Source of the DNA: JACPYF01 sp947085845
GTDB taxonomy: Bacteria; Patescibacteriota; Saccharimonadia; Saccharimonadales; Saccharimonadaceae
Assembly (NCBI GenBank): GCA_947085845.1
Contig: CAMTXO010000002.1
Location: forward strand, 434,001 to 498,000
Reading direction: 5' to 3'
DNA: 64,000 nucleotides
Shown here piece after piece: positions 1 through 12,500 of the stretch. Under the pieces are notes generated by a model. That model saw only the letters and a list, made by a program, of their open reading frames with translations, was not told the origin of the DNA and did no database searches. Position 1 is the stretch's first letter, and the number at the start of each line of letters is the position of its first letter. Made by a program: the position numbers and the translations under genes.

Positions 1-1017
1 AACTGAATGTTCAATTTCTTCCTCACCTCGCCTGAGGTCGGCTGCATGCAAAGCAGCTAGTACGCTTTTTCTTGCTTGTTCAACGTCTTGTCCTTCGTAA
101 TATTTACTAGCTGCGGTCATTTTTCCATCAAAACCAATCACTTGAATATGGGGTAGATTATGGCGCTGGCCCATCTCAAAATCGTTAGGATCGTGTGCAG
201 GGGTAACCTTTACTGCCCCGGTCCCAAAACTCATGTCTACTGCATCATCAGCAATAATAGGTATTTCTCTTTCCATTATTGGTACAATTACTTTTTTGCC
301 AACAAGTGCTTTGTATCGTTCATCGTTGGGATTAACTGCCACAGCGGTGTCTCCAAGAAGGGTTTCTGGACGGGTTGTTGCGACGATGAGTTCCCCAGCT
401 CCGTCTGCTAACGGATAGCTGATGCTCCACAGTGTTCCTTTGACATTTTTGTGCTCTACCTCGATGTCGGCGTAGCTAGTTTGGTATGCTGTTGAATAGT
501 TTACTATCCTTTCACCCCTGTAAATGAGTCCCTCTTCCCATAGTTTTTTGAAAGTTTGGTATACAGTTTTTACTACTTTTTCGTCTAATGTAAATACTAG
601 ATTACTCCAGTCGGCACTGGCACCAAGCGCTCGTAGTTGAAGCTCCATACCTCCCCGCTGGCTTGCGACAAACTCCCATACTTGTTTGTATAATTCTTCA
701 CGTGAAAAATCAGCTCTGCTTTTACCCTGTTTTGCAAGTTCGCGCTCAAACACTACCCAAGTTTCAAAACCTGCATGATCAGCACCCGGAATATATACGG
801 TATCACGACCATTTAATCTGTAGTATCGGATCAAGATGTCTTCGATAGCAATCATTAAACTATGACCGACATGCAAGCTGCCGTTGGCGTTTGGCGGAGG
901 CATAGTGATAGAGTAGGGCTCACCGATGCCGGTGGGTTCGAACGCGCCGCTAGCTTCCCATAGTGCGTATATGTTTGGTTCGTATTGATTTGGTTCGTAT
1001 ATTTTTGACAGTTTCAT
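1..1017 (-). CDS. valS: Valine--tRNA ligase, N-terminal part (cut by window edge)
   Basis: This is the first 339 codons of a class I aminoacyl-tRNA synthetase that charges tRNA-Val; the gene runs off the left edge. The protein begins MKLSKIYEPN and carries the HIGH-type signature as HVGH in the context PPPNANGSLHVGH near residue 45. The ADHAG motif follows, then the editing-domain signature TTRPETLLGDTAV near residue 215. TTRPETLLGDTAVAV is typical of ValRS rather than IleRS or LeuRS. The KMSKS loop and anticodon-binding domain lie outside the window. The ATG is at 1015-1017. A TATACT box on the same strand at 1068-1073 would give a leader of about 45 nt. I see no strong Shine-Dalgarno sequence. 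Confidence 0.93.
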   Translation of the reverse strand, partial: MKLSKIYEPNQYEPNIYALWEASGAFEPTGIGEPYSITMPPPNANGSLHVGHSLMIAIEDILIRYYRLNGRDTVYIPGADHAGFETWVVFERELAKQGKSRADFSREELYKQVWEFVASQRGGMELQLRALGASADWSNLVFTLDEKVVKTVYQTFKKLWEEGLIYRGERIVNYSTAYQTSYADIEVEHKNVKGTLWSISYPLADGAGELIVATTRPETLLGDTAVAVNPNDERYKALVGKKVIVPIMEREIPIIADDAVDMSFGTGAVKVTPAHDPNDFEMGQRHNLPHIQVIGFDGKMTAASKYYEGQDVEQARKSVLAALHAADLRRGEEEIEHSV

Positions 1018-1080
1018 AAAAATGTTTTCACGTTAAATAGATAATTTTTTGCCTTTTTATCTCTGGTAGTATACCACATT

Positions 1081-2109
1081 CTATATTGAAAGACTGGGGA
1101 ATACTTCTAGCTTCCGGGGATCGGTTGGTTGAGTTAATTGTGCTTGGTAATATGCTAGAGTTGCAATCATTGCAGCATTGTCGGTACATAGCTCCATAGG
1201 TGGGTAATTGATTATAATAGGCAACCTTTTTTCTAGCTGAATACGCAGCTCATTATTAGCTGCTACACCACCAGCTATTATGACAGAAGCAGGCGAGTGC
1301 TGGGTATAAGCCATAATTGTTTTGTCTACTAGAGTTTCAACTGCGGTTTTTTGAAAACTGGCTGCAAAATCATTACGCTGAGTATCAGTTAATAGAGGTG
1401 AAATTTGGCTGGATGGAAAAGTAAAGTCTTTGCCAATTTCACGCTGTGCTGACCGGAGGACAGCTGTTTTAAGTCCTGAAAAGCTAAAGTCGAGAGGGTT
1501 TTTCATAGTGCTTTTTGGTAGTGGGTATTTGTTCGGATCGCCATTTAGGGCGGCACTTGAAATACTTGGGCCACCCGGATAGGGAAGTCCTAAAATCTTA
1601 GCTACTTTATCAAAAGCCTCGCCAACTGCATCGTCTTGAGTTTGTCCTAGAATCTGGTATTTTTCGTGCGATTCAAACAATACAAGTTGAGAGTGGCCGC
1701 CCGAGACGATAAGAGCTAAGATAGGAAATTCTGGGGCATGCTCAAGCAGGAAGTTTGCGTAGACATGTGCCTTTATATGATGGATAGGATAGAGTGGTTT
1801 GTTTTTTATCATAGCTAATGTGCGGGCGGTCAGAGTACCTACGAGCAAACTACCAATCAAACCAGGAGCGTATGTAACAGCCACAGCATCGATATCATTC
1901 CAACTGGTTTCTGCATCTGATAGGGCCTTATGAACAACTGGCATCATAACTTCTATATGCGAACGGGCAGCAACTTCAGGTACGACACCACCGTATTGGG
2001 CGTGAATATCTATTTGGCTTTTTATGACATTACTAAGTAATTTTTTGCCGTCTTGTACTACCGCCGCCGCTGTCTCGTCGCAACTTGTTTCTATGCCTAA
2101 AATTTTCAT
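1081..2109 (-). CDS. tsaD: tRNA N6-threonylcarbamoyladenosine transferase TsaD
   Basis: TsaD transfers threonylcarbamoyl to A37 of ANN-decoding tRNAs, working with TsaB and TsaE. The 342-residue protein has the ASKHA ATPase start (ILGIETSCDET, residues 3-13), the metal-binding pair HHIKAH near residue 110, the phosphate loop SGGHSQ near 135, and GGVAANNELR near 278. Length and motif order are normal for the family. I chose the ATG at 2107-2109 rather than an upstream in-frame start at 2133. MKILGIETSCDE is the conserved N terminus, and a TATAGT -10 box (2116-2121, minus strand) lies 6 nt before that ATG, so the transcript is probably leaderless. The gene lies downstream of the divergent murE-like promoter region and upstream of valS on the same strand. 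Confidence 0.96.
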   Translation of the reverse strand: MKILGIETSCDETAAAVVQDGKKLLSNVIKSQIDIHAQYGGVVPEVAARSHIEVMMPVVHKALSDAETSWNDIDAVAVTYAPGLIGSLLVGTLTARTLAMIKNKPLYPIHHIKAHVYANFLLEHAPEFPILALIVSGGHSQLVLFESHEKYQILGQTQDDAVGEAFDKVAKILGLPYPGGPSISSAALNGDPNKYPLPKSTMKNPLDFSFSGLKTAVLRSAQREIGKDFTFPSSQISPLLTDTQRNDFAASFQKTAVETLVDKTIMAYTQHSPASVIIAGGVAANNELRIQLEKRLPIIINYPPMELCTDNAAMIATLAYYQAQLTQPTDPRKLEVFPSLSI

Positions 2110-2196
2110 ACTACCACTATAACAGCTCAGCAAAACTGATTAAATATTTTCACGTGAAAATATTATTCTAGTCTATGCGTGAAGCCGGGTCGGATG

Positions 2197-2202
2197 TATA
2201 AT
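2197..2202 (+). promoter_or_regulatory. -10 box of murE-like gene, leaderless type
   Basis: TATAAT ends 7 nt before the ATG at 2210, which puts the expected transcription start on or next to the start codon. This is one of about ten such arrangements in the window. Confidence 0.7.
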
Positions 2203-2209
2203 TAGAGGT

Positions 2210-3517
2210 ATGAAAAACGGGGTTGTAAAAGGTGTAAGAAAAATTTTGCCAAAGTCTACAGTTCGTGGGCTTGAAAAAAGGTATCGTAAAAGTCGCGTAA
2301 AGCTAGTTAGTGCGAAGTACGGCCATCCGGCTCGAGGGTTAAAAGTACTAGCTATAACAGGGACAAATGGCAAAACAACAACCGCATGTTACCTAAACGA
2401 AATACTTAAACAGGCTGGTAAAAAAACAGCGTTATTTTCAACAGCTGTCATAGAGCTTGATGGTGTAAAAAAGCTTAACGATAAAAATGCTACCGTACCT
2501 CTGACCGCTGAAATGCAGCAATTCTTCAAAGACGCTAAAGATGCAGAGGTGGATTACGTCATACTGGAGGCAACAAGTCATGCACTCGATCAGTACAAGC
2601 TAGAAGGTGTTCCGATTGAAGCTGCAGTAATGACCAATCTTACACAAGATCATCTAGATTATCATTTGACTATGAAAGAATATGCAGCAGCTAAAGCCAA
2701 GTTATTTGCTAGCAATCCAAGAATTGTTGTTTTGAATCATGATGATGAATGGTTTGAATATTTCGATGATATTGGAGTTCCGGGCGAGAAAATGACGTAT
2801 GGAACAAGCAAAGATGCCGAAGCGCGTATAACTGATGTAAAGTTGTATAAAAAAGGCAGCGAAGTTCGGCTTGAAATTGATCATCAAACAAAGCTTGAAC
2901 TAGCGACAAGTCTGCCTGGAAAGTTTAATGTGTATAACCTTACAGCAGCCGCTACGCTGGCATATCTACTACAGATAAAGCTCGATGATATTCGCGAAGG
3001 TATCGCTAATCTGGATGGAATACCAGGTAGGTTTGAGATCATCGAAACAAAGCAGCCGTACGAAGTTGTGGTTGACTATGCACATACAGCCGATGCATTG
3101 AAGCAGCTACTACAAGCAGTTCGTCAGTTTACAAAAAACAGAGTGATACTGGTTTTTGGTGCAGCGGGTGACCGTGACAAGCTAAAAAGACCGATTATGG
3201 GAGAAGTTGCAGTGAAAAGTGCCGACAGGATTGTAGTCACCGAGGAAGAAAGCTATAACGAAGATCCTGCAAAAATTCGTTCAATGATTTTAGAAGGCAT
3301 CGTAAAAGCAGGGGGCGAGGCAAAAACAGAAGAAATTGCAGACCGTAAAGATGCGATCGCAAAAGCGCTCTCGATTGCTAAAAAAGGTGACACAGTGGTG
3401 ATAACGGGGATGGGGCATGAAGTTTTTCGAATAGTAAAAAACGAAAAAATTCCTTGGAATGATGGCGAAGCTGTGCGTGAGATTTTAGCTGTGGAAAACC
3501 CTGCGAAAAACCTGTAG
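2210..3517 (+). CDS. Mur ligase, MurE-like, lacking the UDP-binding N-terminal domain
   Basis: This is an ATP-dependent amide ligase of the Mur family, most like MurE (UDP-MurNAc-tripeptide synthetase), with 435 residues. The central ATPase domain shows the P-loop TGTNGKTT (about residues 50-57), EATSHALDQ (about 120) and DHLDYH. The C-terminal domain shows VDYAHT (about 288) and GAAGDRDKLKRP (about 318). Only about 45 basic residues precede the P-loop, where normal MurE has roughly 100 residues forming the uridine-binding domain. The DNPR motif that marks meso-diaminopimelate-adding MurE is replaced by EEESYNEDP (about 344-352). The true substrate is therefore uncertain; it may be a second Mur-type ligase acting on peptidoglycan precursors or another peptide-like molecule. 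A giant surface protein gene follows. Confidence 0.85.
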   Translation: MKNGVVKGVRKILPKSTVRGLEKRYRKSRVKLVSAKYGHPARGLKVLAITGTNGKTTTACYLNEILKQAGKKTALFSTAVIELDGVKKLNDKNATVPLTAEMQQFFKDAKDAEVDYVILEATSHALDQYKLEGVPIEAAVMTNLTQDHLDYHLTMKEYAAAKAKLFASNPRIVVLNHDDEWFEYFDDIGVPGEKMTYGTSKDAEARITDVKLYKKGSEVRLEIDHQTKLELATSLPGKFNVYNLTAAATLAYLLQIKLDDIREGIANLDGIPGRFEIIETKQPYEVVVDYAHTADALKQLLQAVRQFTKNRVILVFGAAGDRDKLKRPIMGEVAVKSADRIVVTEEESYNEDPAKIRSMILEGIVKAGGEAKTEEIADRKDAIAKALSIAKKGDTVVITGMGHEVFRIVKNEKIPWNDGEAVREILAVENPAKNL

Positions 3518-3597
3518 AAAAAGCTCGTGTTTTACTCTGATAATTGGTATTATGTTATGAGGAGAATTGTACCAAAAATTCTTCGCAAACCAAAAAC

Positions 3598-6500
3598 ATG
3601 AGTAAAATCAAAAAAAAGACTAGAAAAATGAGGGCAAATCCAGAGGATTCTAAGAAGTTCTTTTGGGTATTGCTCGTTTTTGTTTTAGTTATTGGCATTT
3701 GGATCGGCGTACAAGGGGCTAACCAAGGAATGCTAACTTTGGCAACTTCAGCTAAAGGTTTAACAAACCAAGATGGATCTATCAAAGTTCGTATTCGTGC
3801 ACTTGATGCATCGAAAGTTAATGAAAGCTTGTACACAATTGATCAAACAGCTGTCGTTAAAGACGGGCAACTAAAGCTACGCTGGCAAATACCAGGGACT
3901 GCGAAAAAGAAAGCCGCATATATTGAAGTCTGTGCGCTAGACAAAAGGGCTGGGCCGTCATCAACTGTTAAAAAGGCGTGTATAGAGCAGTCGGGTGATG
4001 TGGCGTATAACAAAGTCAGTTGTCCGTATTACGTGCCGGCGAACTCGACCGGATTTTCAGGACAACTCAACGGCTGGAACAAGCTAGATGATTCACAGAA
4101 AGTTGGGTGTAGTGGTGGAGAGAGCTTCGGTAAAGTAAGCAGCCTAAAAGCCTTGGCTACTGCTCAATCTCCTGGAATCGAGATTGATGGCGGGGGAGTG
4201 CTGGTCGCGAATAATGGCAAGATCGAAACAAAAGATGTTGAACAGTTTGTCAAAGACGCACTCAGCGAATCTGGCGATAGTTCGGTTGTCCAGGTAACTT
4301 CAAACGTCCCTACTCCTGGCCCGCAAGGAGTAGCTGGTGTAAATGGCTCGGATGGTATTGATGGTACGAATGGGGCTGACGGAGCAGTTGGAGTAGCAAC
4401 AGTTTCGGGCGGTGGTTTGATCTTGACTGGGTCAAACTTGAGCTTAGACGACTCGTGTATCGGTGGGCAAATTTTACAGTGGGATGGTTCGAGCTGGAAT
4501 TGTGCAACCGTGTCGGGAACAGACAGCCAAACCCTATCACTAGCTGCCAATGTGTTGGCAATTAGTGGTGGCAATTCAGTTAACTTAGCGAGCTACCTAG
4601 ATAATACAGACAGCCAGGCCCTTAGCTGGGTAAGTGGTACGCGGACGCTCAGTCTGGTGGGTGGCGGTAGCGTTGTTATTTCAGATGCCGATACTACGTA
4701 CACCGCAGGTAATGGACTGAGCCTTGCTGGAACGACATTTAGCATCAACTCACCGACCTGTGCAGGTACAACCAAGCTAACATGGAATGGCTCTGCCTTT
4801 AGTTGTGCTGCAGATGTTGATACTGATACCGACACAACTTATAACGCAGGCACCGGCTTAGGACTAAGCGGAACAACATTCAACTTGGCAAATACGGCGG
4901 TAACTCCAGGAACCTATAGCGCTAGTAATAACGCCAATGGCTCACTAGCTCTGCCGCAATTTACAGTAGATGCACAAGGACGCCTAACGGCTGCTAGTAC
5001 GTCAAATGTGACATTGACCGGTATTGCTAACTCACAACTAACAAATAGCGCTATTACCGTTAACACAGCGGGGCCGCTAGCTGGCGGTGGTTCAGTGAGC
5101 TTGGGAGGAAGCCTAAACCTTAGTCTAGATTTGAGCGATAGTGGAGACAGTGCAACCGCCACAACAAGTAGTGGTTCGGGTCTAGAAATTAGTGGAAATG
5201 AAGTAGGACTGCTTCGCGGTTGTTCTACTGGTCAACTGCTGAAATGGAATTCATCTAGTTTACGTTGGGAATGTGCAACCGATACCGATACTGACACAAA
5301 TAGCGGTGGTACAGTTACTGGTATCACTGCTGGCACAGGTTTAGCTGGAGGTACAATTACGACTAGTGGTACCATCAACATCGCCAACACGGGTGTGAGT
5401 GCAGCGACCTACGGATCGTCTACGAGCATTCCAGTCATCACAGTGAATGCCCAAGGGCAGATAACAGCAGCTACATCTACCGCAATTCCTACTGCAAATA
5501 CTTCTACAACTGGACTACTAACTGATACTGACTGGGACACATTTAACGGTAAAGAAAATGTTCTGACTTTTAACGGCAACGGACTGTTCTCTCGATCTGG
5601 TAATACTGTTACAGGGTTGGCCTGTACAGCTGGCCAGATTCCAAAATGGACTGCTGGTACGTTTGCTTGTGGATCTGACGACAATAGTGGCGGTGCTGGC
5701 TACAGCGCTGGCAATGGCTTGAGTTTATCTGTATCAACATTTAGCATCAACTCACCAACTTGTTCAGGTACTGATAAGTTGCAGTGGAATGGAACGGCCT
5801 TTAGCTGTGCAACCGATGTTGATACAGACACCAACACAACAGATTTCAACATTTCGGCTAACGGTGGTGCAGGGCAAAATATAGCAGCTGGAGACACAGT
5901 TAATTTTGCTAATGGCACAGGGACCACGGCATCGCGATCTGGTAATGACATTAGCTTTGGCATTGCTAACACAGCGGTTTCTGCCGGAACATATACCCCG
6001 AGCAATAACGCTAATGGATCGTTGGCTTTACCGCAATTTACTGTTGATGCACAAGGTCGTTTGACTGCTGCGTCCACAACAAATGTGACATTGACGGGCA
6101 TTGCTAACTCTCAATTAACGAATAGTTCTATAACGGTAAATACAGCAGGTGGCTTGACTGGCGGAGCAACAGTTAGTTTGGGCGGAACACTGAACTTAGG
6201 GCTGGATCTATCTGACGCGGGCGATAGTACAACAGCTACTACAAGCAGCGGATCAGGACTAGAGGTTAGCGGTAGTGAAGTGGGATTAATTCGTGGCTGC
6301 TCATCAAATCAGTTGTTGAAATGGAACTCCACAAGTCTGCGCTGGGAGTGTGCAACTGATACAGATACTGACACAAACAGCGGAGGCACTGTCACTAGTA
6401 TCACTGCCGGAACTGGTCTTTCTGGAGGGACCATCACAACTAGCGGTACGATTGCGATTAACAACACCGGAGTCACTGCAGCAACTTATGGCAGTTCGAC

Positions 6501-9500
6501 AAGTGTTCCAGTTATAACTGTTAATGCCCAAGGACAAATTACTGCAGCAAGTTCGTCGGCAATACCGACCGCAACAACATCGACAACAGGGCTACTAACT
6601 GACGCCGACTGGGACACATTTAACGGTAAGGAAAATGTTCTGACCTTTAATGGCAATGGATTGTTTAGCCGATCTGGTAACACTGTAACAGGATTGGCAT
6701 GTACAACCGGTCAAATACCAAAATGGACAGCTGGAGCATTTGCTTGTGGTGCAGATGTCGATACCGACACAGATACAACTTACAGCGCAGGCAATGGTCT
6801 AAGCCTTGGCGGGACGACATTTAGCATCAACTCACCAACTTGTAGCGGTACGGACAAGCTAGTTTGGAGTGGAACAGCGTTTAGTTGTGCGACGGACGTA
6901 GACACCGATACCGACACAACGAACTTTAATGTTGCAGCTGCAGGTACAGGTGGCAGCCAGAATATATCCAGTGGCGGAACGGTTACATTTGGTAATGGTA
7001 CGGGAACAACAGCTACTCGATCAGGTAGCACAGTTACATATGGACTAAACAACACAGCGGTCAGTGCTGGAACATATGCACCAAGTGATAATGGAAACGG
7101 TTCATTAGCTTTACCACAGCTTACAGTTGATGCACAAGGGAGATTGACCGCGGCATCAACAACCAATGTCACGCTAACTGGTATTGCTAATTCACAACTA
7201 GCTAACAGTGCAATCACTGTTAATACGGCCGGCGGATTAACCGGCGGTACGTCTGTTAGCTTGGGTGGCTCAATCAATCTTTCGCTAGATCTTTCAGATG
7301 CCGGTGACACTACAACTGCAACGACAAACAGCGGTTCAGGACTAGAGGTAAGTGGTGGAGAAATTGGTTTGATCCGTGGCTGCTCGTCTAGTCAGTTACT
7401 AAAATGGAACTCCACAAGTCTTCGCTGGGAGTGTGCGGCTGATGTCGATACTGATACGAACAGCGGAGGAACAGTTACCAGCATTACTGCCGGTACAGGA
7501 CTCTCCGGCGGCACAATAACAACTAGTGGCACTATAAATATCGCCAATACTGGCGTCACTGCTGCTTCATATGGTTCATCAACTAGCATCCCAGTTATAA
7601 CCGTTAATGCTCAGGGGCAAATAACTGCTGCTAGTTCTTCTGCGATACCAACTGCAACCACATCTACAACCGGTTTGTTAACTGATACCGATTGGGATAC
7701 ATTTAACGGCAAAGAGAATGTCCTAACTTTCAACGGCAACGGTTTGTTCAGTCGTAGCGGGAACACTGTGACTGGTTTGGCTTGTACAACTGGTCAGATT
7801 CCAAAATGGACTGCCGGTACGTTTGCTTGTGGATCTGACATAGACACTGATACCGACACTACTTACAGCGCAGGCAATGGTCTAAGTCTTGGTGGTACGA
7901 CATTTAGCATCAACTCGCCAACCTGTGCAGGTACAGATAAGTTAACTTGGAGTGGCACGGCATTCAGTTGTGCCAGTGATGTCGATACGGACACCGATAC
8001 AACGAACTTTAATGTAGCAGCTGCGGGAACAGGTGGATCGCAAAATATCTCATCTGGTGGAACAGTTACATTTGGAAACGGAACTGGAACGACAGCTACT
8101 AGGTCTGGTAGTACAGTTACTTATGGCCTGAACAACACAGCGGTTTCAGCCGGAACCTACACTCCTTCTGACAATGCAGATGGCTCGTTGGCATTGCCCC
8201 AGCTAACCGTCGACGCCCAAGGACGACTAACTGCAGCATCAACAACAAACGTTACGTTAACTGGAATAGCCAACTCGCAGCTGGCTAATAGCGCAATCAC
8301 TGTTAACACTGCAGGTGGATTAACAGGCAGTACATCAGTTAGCTTAGGTGGAAGCATTAACCTTAGCCTGGACCTCTCTGATGCTGGCGATAGTACGACA
8401 GCAACGACCAATAGTGGCTCGGGGTTGGAAGTGAGCGGTGGTGAGATTGGATTGATTCGTGGCTGTAGCAGCAATCAGCTGCTCAAGTGGAACTCTACAA
8501 GCCTGCGTTGGGAGTGTGCAACCGATGTCGATACCGACACCAACAGTGGTGGTACCGTTACATCGATCACTGCGGGAACTGGCTTATCCGGAGGCACAAT
8601 TACAAACAGCGGCACAATCTCTATTGCAAACAGTGGCGTAACTGCTGCCTCGTACGGTAGTTCGACCAGCATTCCAGTCATTACGGTGAATGCCCAGGGT
8701 CAAATCACTGCGGCAACTTCAACTGCAATTCCGACAGCCGATACATCGACTACAGGACTATTAACAGATACAGATTGGGACACATTTAACGGAAAAGAAA
8801 ATGTCCTAACCTTTAACGGGAATGGTTTGTTCAGTAGGTCAGGCAATACTGTAACTGGCCTAGCATGTTCTGCAGGCGAAATACCAAAGTGGATTTCAGG
8901 CGCATTTGCATGTGGAGCAGATAGTGGTGGGTCTAGCTATACAGCGGGCAACGGACTTACCTTAACTGGAGCTAGCTTTAGTGTTAACTCACCAACATGT
9001 TCTGGTACGGATAAACTACAGTGGACAGGTACGGCGTTTATCTGTAGTGCAGATATTGACACCGACACCGGTGTAACTAGCATCGGTACTATCGATAGCC
9101 AGACCAAGTCTGCAAACGGTGCTGTGATATCTGGCACAAGCTTAGTGTTGCAAACGGCAGATGGTTCTAGCCCTGGACTTGTTTCAACTACTACACAAAC
9201 CTTTGCTGGTGCAAAAACATTTAGCGGCAGTGTAAACGCCAATGGCGACGTAACCCTCGGTGACGCAGCAGCAGATGGGATTACAATTACAGGTGAAATA
9301 CGCGGCGCTAGTCCACTCGCATTTGAAGGTGCGACAAACGACGGAGTCTACACGACCTTTGCAATAACTGATCCGACGTCAGCTCGTACGATTACTTTCC
9401 CAGACCGTTCAGGCACAGTCTCGTTATCTGGTGATACTTTCACAGGTGATGTTACTGGTACGTTGAATGCGAGTGGCGCCACGGCTTTAACTATTGCTGC

Positions 9501-12500
9501 GAACTCAGTTGCGCTAGGAACCGATACGACAGGTGATTATGTCGTTGGTAACACAGCTGGTAATGGTATTTCGGTCACTGGTTCAGCTGGCGAAGGTTGG
9601 AGTCCAACTATTTCTATCAATGCACCGACATGTAGTGGTACTGATAAATTGAGCTGGAACGGTACGGTCTTTAGTTGTGCAGCTGACGTCGATACCGATA
9701 CCGACACGACTAATTTCAATGTAGCTGCTGCAGGAACTGGTGGTTCGCAGAATATTTCATCTGGTGGTACGGTGACATTTGGAAATGGAACAGGCACAAC
9801 GGCTACGCGCAGTGGCTCAACAGTTACTTATGGCTTGAACAACACTGCTGTTAGCGCAGGAACTTATAGTCCGAGCGACAACGCTAATGGCTCACTAGCT
9901 CTGCCGCAATTTACAGTAGATGCACAAGGACGCCTAACGGCTGCTAGTACGACAAATGTGACATTAACTGGCATTGCAAATTCACAGCTAACCAATAGTG
10001 CAATCACCGTTAACACTGCTGGTGGATTAAGCGGTGGATCATCCGTTAGCTTGGGTGGATCAATTAACCTCAGCTTAGACCTATCAGACGCCGGTGACAC
10101 TGCGACAGCTACAACAAACAGTGGTTCGGGACTAGAGGTTAGTGGCGGCGAGATAGGGCTGATTCGTGGCTGTAGTAGTAATCAATTACTCAAATGGAAT
10201 AGTACTAGTTTGCGATGGGAATGTGCGGCCGATACAGATACTAATAGCGGTGGAACTGTCACATCAATTATTGCAGGTACAGGTTTAAGTGGCGGCACGA
10301 TTACAACTAGTGGCACAATTGATATTGCAAACACTGGTGTTACTGCAGCAACATATGGTTCATCTACTAGCATTCCAGTCATTGCCGTCAATGCACAGGG
10401 ACAGATTACAAGCGCCAGCTCAACAGCTATTCCAACATCTAGTACTTCAACAACAGGATTACTAACTGACACCGACTGGGATACTTTTAACGGCAAAGAG
10501 AACGTACTGACATTTACTGGCAACGGGTTATTTAGTCGATCTGGAAATACAGTTACAGGGCTGGCTTGTAGCACAGGTGAGATACCAAAATGGACTGGCG
10601 GTACTTTTGCTTGTGGTACTGATATCGATACTGATACCGATACTACATACAGCGCAGGCAACGGTCTATCACTAGGTGGTACGACATTTAGCATCAACTC
10701 ACCAACTTGTGCCGGAACAGATAAATTAACCTGGAGCGGCACTGCATTTAGTTGTGCAGCTGATGTCGACACCGATACTGGCGTAACGTCAGTCGGTACC
10801 ATCGATTCACAGACGAAATCTGCCAATGGTGCTGTCATATCAGGTACGAGCCTAGTACTACAAACCGCTGACGGCTCTAGCCCAGGTCTAGTTTCGACTG
10901 GAACTCAAACGTTTGCTGGGGCTAAAACCTTTAGTGGTAGTGTGAATGCTAACGGAGACGTCACGTTAGGAGACGCGGCAGCAGATGGAATCACAATCAC
11001 AGGTGAAATACGTGGTGCTTCACCACTAGCATTTGAAGGTGCAACAAACGATGGCGTGTATACAACGTTTGCAATCACAGACCCAACCACTGCGCGTACT
11101 ATTACTTTCCCAGACCGATCTGGCACAGTATCGCTATCAGGCGACACATTCACTGGTGATGTGACAGGTACACTCAACTCTAGTGGTGCAACGACTCTAA
11201 CAATCGCAGCCAACTCGGTTGCACTCGGGACAGACACAACCGGCGACTATGTATCTAATGTAACTGCTGGTGGTGGTTTAACAGGTACAGCTACCGGAGA
11301 GGGAAGTACGCCGACTCTAGCTATTGTCAGTTCAAATGGCGGTATAGTCGTGAATGCTGATGATATAGCTCTGACAATTGCTGCAAGTGCTAACGGACTC
11401 TCCTCAACAACCAGTAGCGGCTCGGGTCTAGAAGTACTGTCTAGTGGGCTGACATTACTACAAGGTTGTTCAAACTCGCAGATACTGAAATGGAATGAGA
11501 CTACAGATGTCTGGGAATGTGCTGCAGATGTCGACACTGACACTGGCGTGACATCTATAGGTACAATCGACAGCCAAACCAAATCTGCTAACGGTGCGGT
11601 TATATCTGGAACTAGTTTGGTGCTGCAAACTGCAGATGCCAGCAATCCTGGTCTCGTGTCTACAGGCACACAAACATTCGCAGGCGACAAGACATTCAAC
11701 GGAAATGTAATAGCAGATGCTAATCTAACAGCTAATGGTGATGTCACACTCGGAAACGCAGTAGCAGATGCTATCACCTTTACTGGCGAAATCCGCGGTG
11801 CTAGTCCACTAGCATTTGAAGGCGCTACAAATGATGGAGTCTACACAACATTCGCTATCACTGACCCGACGGTAGCTCGTACAGTAACTTTCCCAGATCG
11901 CTCTGGCACTGTTTCGCTATCTGGCGATACATTTACAGGTGATGTGACTGGAACATTAAACTCTAGCGGTGCAACTACACTGACAATCGCAGCTAACTCA
12001 GTCGCGCTGGGTACGGACACAACCGGGGATTATGTTTCTAACGTGACTGCTGGTGGCGGTCTAACAGGTACCGCAACTGGTGAGGGCAGCACGCCTACGC
12101 TCGCTATTGTCAGTTCAAACGGTGGCATAGTTGTAAATGCTGATGATATAGCACTGACAATCGCTGCAAGCGCAAATGCTCTTTCCTCAACAACATCAAG
12201 TGGCTCAGGACTAGAGATACTTGCTTCGGGCCTAACGTTACTACAGGGTTGTTCTGACGGACAGCTACTAAAATGGAACGAGACAACAGACGTTTGGAGC
12301 TGTAGTGCAGATATCGACACTGATACAGGTGTAACTTCAATTGGTACAATTGATTCTCAGACAAAATCTGCGAATGGAGCAGTTATATCTGGATCTGTGA
12401 TCTACTTCCAAACTGCTGATGCATCTAATGTTGGACTAGTATCAACAGGTACACAAACATTTGCGGGTAACAAAACATTCAACGGTAACGTCATAGCCGA

